Source: Chamaecrista fasciculata (Eukaryota; Streptophyta; Magnoliopsida; Fabales; Fabaceae). Taken from it: a stretch of 64,000 bases of DNA. The position numbers and the translations under genes are program-made. Location: assembly GCA_003254925.1 (NCBI GenBank), contig QANZ01033837.1, positions 40,500-104,499 on the forward strand, written 5' to 3'. Below, one piece after another: positions 47,221 through 62,938 of this stretch (position 1 is its first letter; the number at the start of each line of letters is the position of its first letter). The notes under the pieces were generated by a model. It searched no databases, had not been told where the DNA came from, and saw only the letters and a list, made by a program, of their open reading frames with translations.

Positions 47221-50200
47221 ATGAAAATTTTCTGGGTTTCTTTCTTGTGCTTGTACCCAGCAATCATTCTTGTTCTGCTTAGTCCAAGTTCAAGAGCACA
47301 AGCACAACCATCTTCAAGTGAGAGTAGAATTCTTCTTCAAGTTCAGAAGTTTCTTGAATATCCTCAGATTCTTCAAGGATGGAGAAACTGGACCAGCTTC
47401 TGCTATCTTCCTCCCTCTCCTTCTCTCAAGATTGTCTGCTCCAATTCCCATGTCACAGAATTAACCATTGTTGGAAACAAGGTTTCCTACCCATATGCTC
47501 AAACTCTTTCAGAAAGATTCTCCATTGATTCTTTCTTCACTGTCTTGACAAAGCTTTCAAGTTTGAAGGTTCTATCACTTGTTTCTTTGGGCTTGTGGGG
47601 CCCTTTACCAAACAAGGTTGATAGGTTCTGGTCACTTGAAGTGCTGAACATTAGCTCAAATTTCATCTATGGAGGAATCCCACCATCAATCTCTTCTCTG
47701 AAAAGTCTCAGGACTCTGGTTTTGGCTAATAATTTGTTCAATGGGAGTGTCCCAGATTTAAAATCACTAACTTCTCTTGAAGAGCTCAATCTGGGTGGTA
47801 ACAAACTGGGTCCTGAATTCCCTTCATTGGGGAACAATCTTGTGAGGATTGTCTTGAAGAAAAATTACCTGAGATCTCAGATTCCACCCCAAATCATGCA
47901 CTTCCAGAAACTTCAAGAATTTGACATATCCTCCAATTCATTCTCTGGAAGTATCCCTCCATCTCTCTTCTCTCTGCCTTCCATTTCCTACATAAACTTG
48001 GCTAAAAATCAACTCACTGGAGTCTTCTCTGTGAAAACAACCTGTAGTTCTAAGCTAAGATTTGTGGACATCTCACACAACCTTTTGATGGGAAAATTGC
48101 CACCCTGCATTGGATCAAAGTTGTCAAATCGCACTGTACTGTATTTTGGGAATTGTTTTTCAACTAGAAACTTATATGGTCAGCACCAAAACCCATATAC
48201 ATATTGCAAGAAGGAGAAAGCATTAGCAGTAAAGCCTATAGAGACTAACCAGAAGAAGGAGTCAGATAAGAAAATATGGCCGGTGGTTGGAGTTGCTGCA
48301 GGTGCTGTTGGAGTTGCTGTGCTTTTGATACTGCTTATTCTGTTCATCTGGAAAAAGTGTAAATCAGAGAGAGCAGAAGACAAGGAATTACACAGATCTG
48401 CATATAAATCCTCAAGACCAAATGTTAATGCAAGTAAGGCCACCTCTCTCATTTTTACTTTTGAGAAAATTATAGTATATCTCTTTAGTTTGGCTCAGTT
48501 CAGTTTAAGACTTCAATTTAATTCCTTGTAGGTTGTTTTATTATCGTTTGATGCATTTTTGGCTCCAATTTTAACGTAAACAATCATGCAAATGGTAAAA
48601 CAATCAACAATTTTAATATTATAAATAGTTTTTTATTTTAGAAGGTGAAATAGTTTGCTTACTGCCAACAGTGGCTTTGAAGTACTATGAAAACTTTCAA
48701 GATACAAGTGAAATAATTCTTTTAACTATGAAACAGTTCATTCTTTATAGATGTCGTTATTTTTATTTAAAAAATTTTAATTATAAAGTACTACAATATA
48801 ATATAATTAATTAGTACTTACAAAACTGATTATGAGTAAAATCATACAACTACAAAGTAAACTATATTTGAGAAAAAAAAATGCATATGATTGATGGTGC
48901 ACATATTTCTCTTGATGTTGATGCATTAATTTGGTCTTCTTCTGTGTAAATAGGACGTGTTCCTCAGACAATGAGGTTATCTGCAGTTGGACTCCCACCA
49001 TATCGAATTTTCACACTAGAGGAAATTGAAGATGCTACCAACAACTTTGACCCATCAAATCTAATAGGAGAAGGATCTCAGGGAGGACAGGTAAAAAATT
49101 CTCATGGGATAACAACTCTATCTGTCATTTCATAATGGGGTTTCTATTATACTGTATACTGACATGGAGCCCACAATCACGAGACCAAAGTTTTAAAATT
49201 TAATGGCATTTACTTACCTATTTACACAGCTCTATAAAGGTTGGCTCAGAGATGGTTCAGTTGTCCTGGTCAACTGTGTAGAAGTAATGCAGAAGAACTT
49301 GCCCCAAGGCAACATGCAGTACTTGGAGGTATTACACAATTTGAGGCATAGGCATTTGGTGAGTATCATAGGACACTGTGTCATCACTACTTCTCAGGAC
49401 CATCTCCAACTAACAAGCAAAATATTCATTGTATTTGAGAACATCTCAAATGGATCATTGAGGGATCATCTTTCAGGTAAACAGTCAAATAGAAATGGAT
49501 TAAGAGATTCTTACATAGTTTGACAAGATAAGTTGCTGCAAAAGCAGAGCTCTATAAATTTAAAAAAAAAAAACTTTGACACTAGTTTTGGTTTGACAGA
49601 TTTGAGAAAGAAGCAGATTCTGAGGTGGCCACAAAGAATGGCAATCACCATAGGCATTGCAAAAGGGACCCAGTTCTTGCACACAGGAGTGGTTCCTGGT
49701 ATATTTGGCAATAATTTAAAGATTGACAACATTTTGCTGGATGATAGTCTCAACCCAAAAGTTAGTGGATATAAAATTCCTCTGCCATATAAGGTTAGAA
49801 CAAATAAATAATATACAATGTGACTGATTCTCACTTATACTTGTAATGACTAACTAATGACACCCACCTTTGCATATATTTTCATTTTTCAGAATGGTTC
49901 TGAGAGCACACTCAACCAAGTTGGCAGGTATTTTATTAGTTTTGTATGCCATTTCTTCTGTTTTCTCTGCCACTGAAGCATCAAGATTAATATGATTGTT
50001 ATTCCCAAATAAACACAGAATGAATGAAGCTGAAAAGGAAGATATCTATCAGTTTGGTGTTATTCTACTTGAAGTTATCACTGGTAAACGACTTACATCT
50101 ACCAGTGAAATAGAGGAGCTGAAGGATGAGGTACCCCCTCTCAAGTTTTCTTCTTCCAAATCAGATAATTTTAGACCAAAAGTTCCACAAGTCATCATAT

Positions 50201-50544
50201 TTTGCTAATCTTGCACACACATTTCATATTTCAAACTTCAAACCCATATTTTCTTTTGGTCTGTTTCCTTTATCTTTAATTTATAGATTATCATATCATA
50301 TTTTCATCAGATGGAGATAGGTTTATCAGAAGTATCATCAATACAAAGGAGTGTTGTTGATCCATCCATCCAGGGAACATATGCATATGAATCAATGAGA
50401 ACTGCAGTTCAAATCACAATAAATTGTCTCTCCAAAGTTTCTAGTAAGCGGCCTTCAATAGAGGATGTTCTTTGGAATTTGCAGTATTCAATACAAGTCC
50501 AAGAGGCATGGACCAGCAGTGGAAACCTCAGTACAAAATTTTAA
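47221..50544 (+). CDS. LRR receptor-like protein kinase with degenerate kinase domain (At1g14390/At2g02780 type)
   Basis: Seven exons: 47221-48433, 48954-49090, 49230-49476, 49600-49793, 49893-49927, 50019-50130, 50311-50544; 2172 nt, 723 residues. A signal peptide (about 1-27), an N-terminal cap with Trp and Cys, and LRRs of the LxxLxxLxLxxN type (about residues 115-310) form the ectodomain. A transmembrane helix lies at about residues 355-380 (VVGVAAGAVGVAVLLILLIL) with a basic stop-transfer. The kinase-like domain starts at FTLEEIEDATNNF. The catalytic machinery looks lost: the lysine strand reads VVLVNCVEV, the HRD position reads VVPGIFGNNLKIDN, and the DFG position reads KVSGYKI. A pseudokinase acting as scaffold or co-receptor is therefore inferred. 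Family members of this subgroup share the loss. Confidence 0.92.
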
Positions 50545-51631
50545 GTGTCCTGTCAATAAATTTGTCTGTTCATGGATCTTGAAGAATAAATGATAATAAT
50601 GTAAATATGTAGTCTCTTCTGCAAGGTTAAAATCCAGAGTGTAGCCTGCAATTTCAATATTAATTACTATTTTAAAGTTGGGGGGAATACATTTTATCCT
50701 TTTAAATCAATGATGTGTTACAATTTTAACATATCAAACTTGAAATTGATGTCTTAAAATTGTAATCAAATTTTTCTTCAAGAAAATAGATATTATTTAT
50801 TAGGACCACCAGTTTTATTCCTCTTATCCTCTACACAGGTAAATTTCGGTTATATTTAATAGTGGACTTCGTTCTAATGTGCTTTATAATAATTTCTTTA
50901 AATTAATTTGAATTTATAAAAAAATTATAAAATTGTTAAAAATAATAAATTATTTTTCTAGTCCATGAACTTTATTGTGAATTCTGTTTTGATAACTAAA
51001 TTATTTTTTTTTCCGTTTTAATCTTTAAACTTTTTTTATTTATTCCATGTTACTCCAAAATGTATTTATGTTTGAATCTTGCAGTTATCTTTAACATAGA
51101 CAATTAATATGGACAACTTCTCTTTTATACGTATACTAAGTGTGAGTTGATAAAGAAAAAAAAAATTCATCTACAAATTAGAGATAAATTTATAATTATT
51201 TTTTTTCTTTGTCGATTCACTTATGACATATGTGAGATAAATCATTATGTTGAATTCAAAGATAACAACAATAATAGACAAAATTATGATTGAGATTAAC
51301 GGTAAAACAAATAAACCTATTTAATGATAAAAATAGAACAAAAAACAATTTAGGAACCAAAACAAAATTAATCCTATAGTCCAAGAATCAGAATGATGGA
51401 GAAATTGTAAAGGAGAGGGACCAAAAGCAATAATTTTGTATGTACACTTGTACAGGGACTAAATTGCACAAAATAAAAACTTGTGCACCCTTATTTATGC
51501 ATTCTCCTTTGGCTAAACTTTTAGTCACTTGGTGAAAACTGCATAGCGATGCGAGTGTAGAACGGAGAGGGAGACTATGAACGATGAAGCTACTAGCAAT
51601 GGCGTAGCAATGTCGCCGTCTCTATGTTTCC
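50545..51631. other. Intergenic region with a family B foldback element
   Basis: About 50945-51400 shows facing arms (AGTCCATGAAC...TTTTAATCTTTAAAC against GGAACCAAAACAAAATTAAT) of family B. The remainder is AT-rich and holds the PPR promoter, with no obvious TATA. Confidence 0.5.
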
Positions 51632-53485
51632 ATGAAGCGCGATATAACAAAACTTGTATCAGATGGCTTATACAGGGAAGCCCTTCACCTATACTCCCAA
51701 CTCCACTCTTCTTCACTTTCTCCTCACAGTTTCACTTTCCCTCCTCTCCTCAAGGCTTGTGCCGTACTCAAATCCCTTTCGCAGGCTCAAATGCTTCATG
51801 CCCATATCATCAAATCCGGATTCCATTCAGATACATACGCTTCTACAGCTCTCACATCAATGTACATGAAACTTCATCATCACACTGACGCCCTCAAGGT
51901 GTTCGACGATATGCCTCACCGAAACCTGGCTTCATTGAACGCCACGGTTTCTGGTTTCTCCCAAAATGGGTGTTTTGGGGAAGCTCTCAGGGTTTTCAAG
52001 CTTATTGGATCGGAGAATTTAAGACCCAATTCAGTTACTTTGGCTAGCTTATTGCCTGCTTGTGATGTGGTCAACCATGGCGTACAGATACACAGCTGGG
52101 CAGTGAAATTAGGGGTTGAATCCGATGTTTATGTTGCCACCTCGCTTATATCTATGTATTCGAACTGTGAAGATTTGGTTTCAGCGAGTAGAGTGTATGA
52201 AGGAATAGAAAACAAGAGCGTGGTAAGTTACAACGCTTTTATAACTGGGCTACTGCAGAATGGAGCTCCTCGTTTGGTAGTGGATGTGTTTATGGACATG
52301 AGAGTATGTTCTGAAGCTAAACCTAACTCAGTCACGTTGGTTTCGATTCTCTCCGCGTGTGCCAGTCTCTTGAATGCTCGTTTTGGGAGTCAGGTTCACG
52401 GGCTCATTGCAAAAGTTGCAACAGGAAAGGAAGTTATGGTGGAGACTGCACTTGTGGACATGTATTGCAAGTGTGGTTGTTGGCACATGGCTTTTGATGT
52501 CTTTGAAACAATGGAAGGGAACAGGAACTTGATAACATGGAACTCGATGATTTCTGGACTGATGTTGAATGCACAACGTGAGAAAGCTGTTAAACTTTTT
52601 CAACTGCTAGAATTTGAAGGAATGCATCCCGATTCAGCGACTTGGAACTCCATGATTAGTGGGTTTGCTCAACAAGGGAAGAGTATAGAAGCCTTTATAT
52701 ATTTCAGGAAAATGCAGTCAGCCCGTGTGGCTCCGAGTCTGAAAATACTCACTAGTCTTTTGTCAGCGTGTGCAGATTCTTCTGCTTTGAGTCGAGGAAA
52801 AGAGATCCATGGGCATGCTCTCAGAATTGATATTAATGGGGATGAATTTATGGCAACTGCACTTATTGACTTGTACATGAAATGTGGACGTTCTTATTGG
52901 GCAAGAGGAGTTTTTGATCAGTTTGATATAAAACCTGATGACCCTGCCATTTGGAATGCAATGATAAGTGGGTATGGAAGAAATGGAGACTATGAGTCTG
53001 CCTTTGAAATCTTTGATAAAATGCAGGCTCAGACGGTTCAACCAAACACTGCAACATTTGTTAGTGTTCTATCTGCATGCAGCCACACTGGTCAGGTTGA
53101 CAGAGGATTACATATTTTCAGAATGATGAGAAGAGATTATGGCTTGCAGCCAAAGCCTGAGCACTTTGGTTGCATGGTTGACCTTTTGGGTCGATGTGGT
53201 CGGTTGGATGAAGCTCGAAAGCTGGTGGAAGAATTAGCAGAGCCATCTTCATCTATTTATGCTTCTTTGCTTGGGGCATGCAGGTCCTACTTAGATTGCA
53301 ATCTTGGGAAAGAAACAGCCATGAAACTCCTAGATTTGGAACCCGAAAACCCAGCTCCACTTGTTATCCTAGCTAACATATATGCTGAGCTGGGAAAATG
53401 GACGGATGTAGAAAGGATAAGAATGATAATAAAGGACAAAGGACTGGACAAAATCCATGGCTTTAGCATGATAGAAGTTGCATGA
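51632..53485 (+). CDS. Pentatricopeptide repeat protein, PCMP-E class (At2g02750-like)
   Basis: An uninterrupted 617-codon frame, the usual intronless form of plant PPR genes. PPR/PLS-type units recur every 31-36 residues with signatures such as SYNAFITGLLQNGAP, TWNSMISGLMLNAQREKAVKLF, TWNSMISGFAQQGKSIEAFIYF and IWNAMISGYGRNGDYESAFEIFDKM. The tail (PKPEHFGCMVDLLGRCGRLDEA...ASLLGACRSY...GFSMIEVA) is an E-type end; no DYW deaminase domain follows. Such proteins bind organellar RNA and often define C-to-U editing sites in plastids or mitochondria; the target is not predictable by eye. Start chosen at the first ATG of the frame that precedes the first repeat; upstream ATGs (51577, 51611) are in other frames. 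Confidence 0.92.
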   Translation: MKRDITKLVSDGLYREALHLYSQLHSSSLSPHSFTFPPLLKACAVLKSLSQAQMLHAHIIKSGFHSDTYASTALTSMYMKLHHHTDALKVFDDMPHRNLASLNATVSGFSQNGCFGEALRVFKLIGSENLRPNSVTLASLLPACDVVNHGVQIHSWAVKLGVESDVYVATSLISMYSNCEDLVSASRVYEGIENKSVVSYNAFITGLLQNGAPRLVVDVFMDMRVCSEAKPNSVTLVSILSACASLLNARFGSQVHGLIAKVATGKEVMVETALVDMYCKCGCWHMAFDVFETMEGNRNLITWNSMISGLMLNAQREKAVKLFQLLEFEGMHPDSATWNSMISGFAQQGKSIEAFIYFRKMQSARVAPSLKILTSLLSACADSSALSRGKEIHGHALRIDINGDEFMATALIDLYMKCGRSYWARGVFDQFDIKPDDPAIWNAMISGYGRNGDYESAFEIFDKMQAQTVQPNTATFVSVLSACSHTGQVDRGLHIFRMMRRDYGLQPKPEHFGCMVDLLGRCGRLDEARKLVEELAEPSSSIYASLLGACRSYLDCNLGKETAMKLLDLEPENPAPLVILANIYAELGKWTDVERIRMIIKDKGLDKIHGFSMIEVA

Positions 53486-53689
53486 GGGTTGCTCTTCCAG
53501 AAACTTCCAACCTAAATTTTTGGTGTAGAATACTAGAGTTCTGGATCCTCTCCTTCCTTGGTAGATGTTCGATGGGTATGGCTTATGGAGCAACACTCAC
53601 ATCTGAGATATGTAGGTGCGATTAGGCATAAACTCATCATAACCTTTGAATTTAATTTTTGTTTATGCCTGATAGGTTAACTGCAAGTT

Positions 53690-53900
53690 TGTTGTGGTTT
53701 GTTATACTAGTTAGGTTGTTAGTCTAGTAACAGAGCTCTTCATGTATAAATAAGCTCCACTCACTGTACACATATATGAAGGTTTCTCAGCATTCATATT
53801 ATTCACATTCTGATATTGTAATATGGTATCAGAGCTTTGAATCTCTCAATGGAGAGCACATCTAAAAACAAGTTTAACTCGTCCCTGAACAAATTTTCTG
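53690..53900 (+). mobile_element. Ty1/copia-type LTR fragment (fossil)
   Basis: A short LTR-like stretch with a TATAAATAAGC box (about 53745) is followed by TGGTATCAGAGC at 53824-53835, the classic primer-binding site complementary to initiator tRNA-Met. No coding domain is recognisable after it. A broken, old remnant just downstream of the PPR gene. Confidence 0.7.
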
Positions 53901-54130
53901 AGTAAACTTGTTTTGCTCGCCTTTGGAATCTGATTCTAAAGCAACAAGTCACAAATTTACATGATCTTTGACTTTTCTGAGTTCTGGAGGTTGTGAAATG
54001 CCTGATTTTACTCATAGTTACCACTGGTTTCTCTTGCTTTTAGAAATAAAATAATAAGCAGAGATGAATGCTTTTAGATATGAAATTAGATCCGATTGAT
54101 TACAAAGTTCTGATATGATAATTTTATTTG
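53901..54130. other. Intergenic sequence between LTR relic and MITE
   Basis: Nothing recognisable; possibly more of the degraded element on its left. Confidence 0.3.
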
Positions 54131-54668
54131 GGCAAAACATCCGTTCGTGCCCCTAACGTTTGCGGTGATTTTCAGTTATGCCCCTAACGTTTCATTTGTG
54201 TCAGTTGTGCCCCCAATGTGAAACGTTAGTTTCAATTATACCCACAATTTCAATCATCTACAAAAGAAAACACCATTTTCGCACGATTTGAGCTCGGTTT
54301 TGATCAGATTTCATATGGGTTTTAATTTTCGGACATTACAAACTTGATTCCTTGGATCAATTTCAAAGATTAAGCTCAAAATAGCCCCAAATCCGAAGAA
54401 AATTAGACCCAATGAACCCCAAAAAGGACCAAAACGAAATGCAGCAAAACGAAGCATTTTTCTCATAATTTTCATGTGCAAAATGATCCTTAGGAGCCGA
54501 AAATGAGTACCCATAACTCATTTATCAAAACAAACTGAAATGAACACGGATCGAAGCTCAAAAGTTCCAAAAAACGGTACACTAACGAGGGTGGGGCATA
54601 ATTGAAACTAACGTTTCACATTGGGGGCACAATTGACACAAATAACGTTAGGGGCAGGGTGTTTTGCC
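54131..54668. mobile_element. Foldback MITE (family E) with perfect 9-bp target duplication
   Basis: 538 bp, ends GGCAAAACA and TGTTTTGCC, with long inverted arms (GTGCCCCTAACGTTTG; GTTGTGCCCCCAATGTGAAA against TTTCACATTGGGGGCACAAT). The 9-mer TTTTATTTG flanks it at 54122-54130 and 54669-54677. Mutator-like, non-autonomous. Confidence 0.9.
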
Positions 54669-55563
54669 TTTTATTTGTGGTTACTTTATCATCTATTGAT
54701 TAGTCATAGCAGATTGAAGCAGAATGCTGGACTAATTTTTTAACTTGTGTTTCACTCTTGCTCAGACCTTAGGTGTCTAAATTCTGTAGCATGGCTACTA
54801 ATGTACTTTCCTTTAGTTTCTTGTGTAAATATCGGGTTGAAAGAACAGCTAGCAAACTATATGCTTTGTCATATATACAGAGATTTGCTAATTTAGTTTG
54901 TTTGTTTTATATAACCTGGTTTAAATTTTAACAAAATAAGCATGTAATCTGGTTTAATTAGTTGTTAGATAACCTCTGCGTGATCTGGCCCAAAAATATT
55001 ATGATTTATGAATTATTAACCTCTTAAAGATCAAGTCCCAAAAGTATGTTTTAGGCATGAATATTCAAAATACACTTTTCGGTACCTGGTTTTACTATAA
55101 ATATAAACTTTTTAGTTTCTAAAGGTAATGCTCCAGGGACCAAAGAGTCAACGTTTTTTTTTTACCGAAAAATAAGTTTTCTCGCAGTCTATGACTATGT
55201 GTATGACTATGAGCTGCTTCCTTGAGTCCGTATGAAGCATGATGTTCTCATGAAAAAGGATTTCAATTACGAAGTGTAATATTTCATGAATTGTAATTGA
55301 TATTCTATATTCCAATATGCCAAAACGATGGCAGAAATAAACAGCAGCAAAACTGCTCAATCAATATCAAGTTATTCATACTACTAGTCCTAGCACATCA
55401 TCAAACAAAAGCAGTCAATGAAATGAACTGAGAAAGTGAGAATTCATATGATATACTGATTGATATCCTCACCCCATGTCTTCTCTCTCTTTTCTTCTGT
55501 GGCAGGCAAGAAAAAGAAAAGGAAAACAAGAGATGCAAGCTGTTCACTGATCAAATTAAAGGT
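54669..55563. other. Intergenic region and 3' flank of the WRKY gene
   Basis: AT-rich; probably includes the 3' UTR of the minus-strand WRKY gene near 55440-55563. No other gene seen. Confidence 0.4.
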
Positions 55564-58814
<3,251 letters not shown>

Positions 58815-58818
<4 letters not shown>

Positions 58819-58844
58819 ATGGCGAAAATCTCTTTCTCTGTCAT
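58815..58844 (-). other. Upstream ORF overlapping the WRKY start codon
   Basis: A nine-codon frame (MTEKEIFAI) whose TGA stop overlaps the CDS ATG as ATGA. If the 58818 start is used, this uORF could tune translation through reinitiation. Inference only. Confidence 0.35.
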
Positions 58845-59757
58845 CTCCCTTTATAGTATCGCTTCTTCTGCTTCACACACATACTATTATATATATATAT
58901 ATATATACTAAAACTAAAATCATGGCATTTTGACTTTCATTATATATATAAGCTGAAATTCAAAGAGAGAGGTTTTCATTTGCATGTGTTAGCCACTACG
59001 ACATGTCCCACCCAAACTCATAAGGAAATAAGAAATTGATTAATATTTTTTTTGTTTATATTAGTGGGTTTCTTCTATATACAAATATCGACACATAATT
59101 CAAAATTCAACGTTTGAGAGAGATGACAGAGGCACTCTTTAATTTTGAAAATTTGTCAAATTCATGAACGCGGCTATATATATATGGCAGTCAAAGTTCC
59201 ACCTGCTGTATATATGCAATATTCTTCCTCTACTTTGACTATAGTGATATACCCCTCTCAAATTAATTCGGTGACATTTTTTATCTTTGATTTCTTTTGT
59301 TTTACCAATTTAATCAACCTTATTAATGTCATCATTAAATATTAAATTTTAGGCAAAATGTGATGCGTTCCATCTAATTTTATTGCATAAATTATGATGT
59401 AAAAAATGACTTCAATTATTAACCACACAATCATACATGCATGAATATGCACATGCATTCAGTATCTAGTTATTTTAAATACATGCTTATAATTATATAG
59501 TTGAAGTCTAGGTATATATATATATAGTCACGTGTGGGTCATGCATGCGCATGGCTTAGGAGTCAATTTGTACAATTATTAGGTATGTGTGAATTGTGAT
59601 AATTAAGGGTTGGAAATTTGGAATCACATTGTTTCAAAAGAGTCAATCAGTAAGCTATCATCATTGCATGCTCTGATCCTACCCAAGTTTTGATTGCAGA
59701 AGTGAGAAGATTTAAGCTAGCGTACGTGTTGAGAATTTGTATTGTAGTGCAATACAT

Positions 59758-59795
<38 letters not shown>

Positions 59796-62700
59796 CACGT
59801 TAAACTCTGTGTATGTGTGTGTGGACGAACTACGTACGAATGATTGTTTAATTTGCACTTTTGAATTTTGATTAATATTTTTCAACAAACATATTCTTTG
59901 TAAAATTAAAATGCTCGTCTTTGAATAAATAAGTTACATATATTCAAGAATAATCTTAAATATATGGACTAATTGTCTCATTCATTGAAATGCACAAGTC
60001 CCTAAGCTAGTAAGAGAATTAATCACTATTATTGACATTACATATACTTTGGTTACAACCAAAAAAACTAATAATAATAATTGCAATATTTTAATTAAAA
60101 ACCCTTGTCTCCTAGATTTAGTGAAACCTAAACTGTTCCGTAATTAGTTGGGCTGTCAGCATCATCGATCACTCTAGCTACTTCATTATTAATCCAACTA
60201 TGTATACGGATCTTTGTTTAGTTTATTACAACAATTGAAGTTCATTTTCAAACTTACAAAGCCATTCCACTGATTCAAGAGCCATTTCTGCAGCTGTCTA
60301 TATATATATATATATATATATATGTGCAGAATATAAAGCTGCAACGAACTTTTGTTTGAGAGAAAAATTCAGAACATATATAACACATACATATATACAA
60401 AGAATATGTACCTTACATGTAAGCATATGTGTATTATGTATATATATATTATAAGCAAGAGGCTTTCATTTTAAGAGATATGATATGAGATTATATCTCT
60501 AAATTGTTAACGGACACGCAAATATGTATGTAAAATAAATAAGGGACTAAATTGTTAACTTAGTAAAGAAAGAGAGACTAAATAGTAAATTTTCTCTTAT
60601 TTTTAATTTCGTAGACTAGTTTTAAACATGGACGACCAGAAAGGGGTGGAGCCATATAATATTAGATATATATTATGCAGTTTCTTTGTTTTGATTCGCT
60701 TAGTGGCATCAATTAAATCAAGTTATTTATAATTCGATCGAACAGTACCCTCTCCCTCTCCTGAGTCAAAATTACATTAAATTTTTCAAGACTTGTAACC
60801 TTCTGGGTGCTGAATATATAAATTCAACTCTGAAATATATATAATTATATATATATATATAAAAGATGGCCGGCTCAAATGAAAACCATACAAGATAAAC
60901 TTGTTTATATATAACTCAAAAATTTATATGCGGTCATGTATCTATATCTATACTATATTATATGGCTAAACTCCTTTATGATTGGTCAAAAATAGTGAAT
61001 TAAAAAATTAAAAAAAAAATTACCACTCTCTCCCCACTCACTCTTCCCACTTCTTTAAAAAAAATAAATTAAAAAATGCAAAAAACAATTAAAAATTAAA
61101 AAATGCCACCACTCACTCTTCCCATATGAGGTAATTTCAAATTGGTCCTAAATATTTTATTTATTTTAGACGAGTCTTACATATTTTTATAATTTCTCAA
61201 ATTGGTCCCAAATTTATTCTTTTATCAATATAAAAATCAATTCAAACGTTACATGCCCTCATAAATAATTATGACCCTCATGGCCTGTTGACATATACTT
61301 ATAACATAATTTATTAAGCTTCCTAAATTTACAAGTAAATTGTAAACTATATGCTGGAAGCATGCCTGCATTCGTAGTCAACATGTTTGCAGAACTACCA
61401 TATAATAATTAATATGTATAGTCATCTAGTACTCATCGATCATCTTATATTATATGGCTCCACTCCTTTCTAGTCGTCCATATTTTAAAACTATAGTACA
61501 AAATCAATAATAAGATAGAGGAAAATTATTATTTGATCCATTCTTTTTTACTGAGTTAACGATTTAGTCCCTCATTTTTTTTTGTGAACTCTCATTTATT
61601 TTACATATATATTTGCGTGCCCGTTAAGGACGCAAAGCCCCTAATATATATATAGGAGTATATATTATGAAACCTTTTGCTGCCTTGTGAGAGACACTAG
61701 AATTGGAGATATTAGGTAGCTACCTAGGTACCAACTAGCTTCCTAATTCCCGGCAAGTTTTTTCAATACATAGCCGTATAGGGTTTGCCACTTTTAATTA
61801 ATATAACTTTCTCCTTTTCAATTCCCTTTAATTTCTTTAACAAATTAAAGTTCTGATTTTGAAACTATACCCATCACAATCAGGACAACAGTTTTATGAA
61901 TATACTATCATTAAAACTATATCCAATTACCTATATGAAGTCTAATCCAAAATTTTACTTTTTTGATAAAAAATTTCTCCAAAGTTAAATACACAATTTC
62001 ATCACTTATATATCTAGACCTCCAAGTTGTGATGGAGAAGAAACATTATGGTGGTGTTAATTTTTTTGTTAAATTAATCTATTAATCTTTCTAATTTACA
62101 TCACTTTTTAATTAAATTTCAAATTTATTTAATATCTAATAAATATTTTAATCCACAAAAATCGGAGAAGACATAACTTTCATGTGAGCCATTGGATAAA
62201 CTTTTAATGGTTTAGAATGAAAGGGAGAGGAAAGGAGAGGGGGAGTTATCTTTCTAATCCACATCCAATTCTGGTACAATCTTTCTTTTCTACCTTTAAC
62301 CCATTCTGGTACAATAATTCTTTATTAAAAAAGTCGTATCTTACAATGTAACCATTCATATGAGATACATTTACTTAAAAACGTATGGTTTACATATGTA
62401 ACGAACTCCATGAATGAAAACAAATGCATTTCGATAACATGTCTTTTTACATGTAATTTTACATAGAGCATATAATAGAAATATTACATCAGGATTATTT
62501 TTCCCTTTTTACACGAACACAAACATGCAATATTTATTTGCGAGTTGTGTTGTGCTGTTGGTGTATCTCTTCTGATATTGCTGGACAATGTACCAAATAT
62601 ATCCTGCTTTTTCATCAATCATCATTGCATGAATGAGTGACCACAAAAAAATTAATAAACAAAAATGAAAACTGGGTAAGGGATTTGATGCGACGGGTTG

Positions 62701-62938
62701 CTACTTGCTATAAAGACTTGGATCTAGGCTTGTGCTAACATTTAGAACCTGCAATGACTTGAATCAAGGCTTGGATTCTCAACAAGGAGGTGAAAGATGA
62801 AAAGAGTAGATGTTCTAAATATCATACTTGTGATATCAGTTTCTCGAACAATTCTCAGCTGACAAGATAAACAAATTTTATAGTTAAGAAAGAAGCTTGA
62901 ACATGGGACTTGACCTGCTAGACATACTGCTAAAGTGT
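58845..62938. other. Long AT-rich intergenic region between WRKY and WHIRLY
   Basis: Contains the WRKY promoter and the 3' flank of WHIRLY. Microsatellites: (CA)n(TA)n at about 59757-59796, (TA)n at about 60298-60322 and 60846-60862. A short stretch at 60940-60985 and a partial echo at 61435-61470 (TATTATATGGCT...CTCCTTT) form a diverged direct repeat. No gene, RNA or complete element was recognised. Confidence 0.4.

Noticed and set aside
60940-61470. A Helitron suggested by the TCTATACTATATTATA-like start
   Set aside because: No 3' hairpin with CTRR end or Rep/helicase sequence was seen; AT-rich DNA gives such starts by chance.
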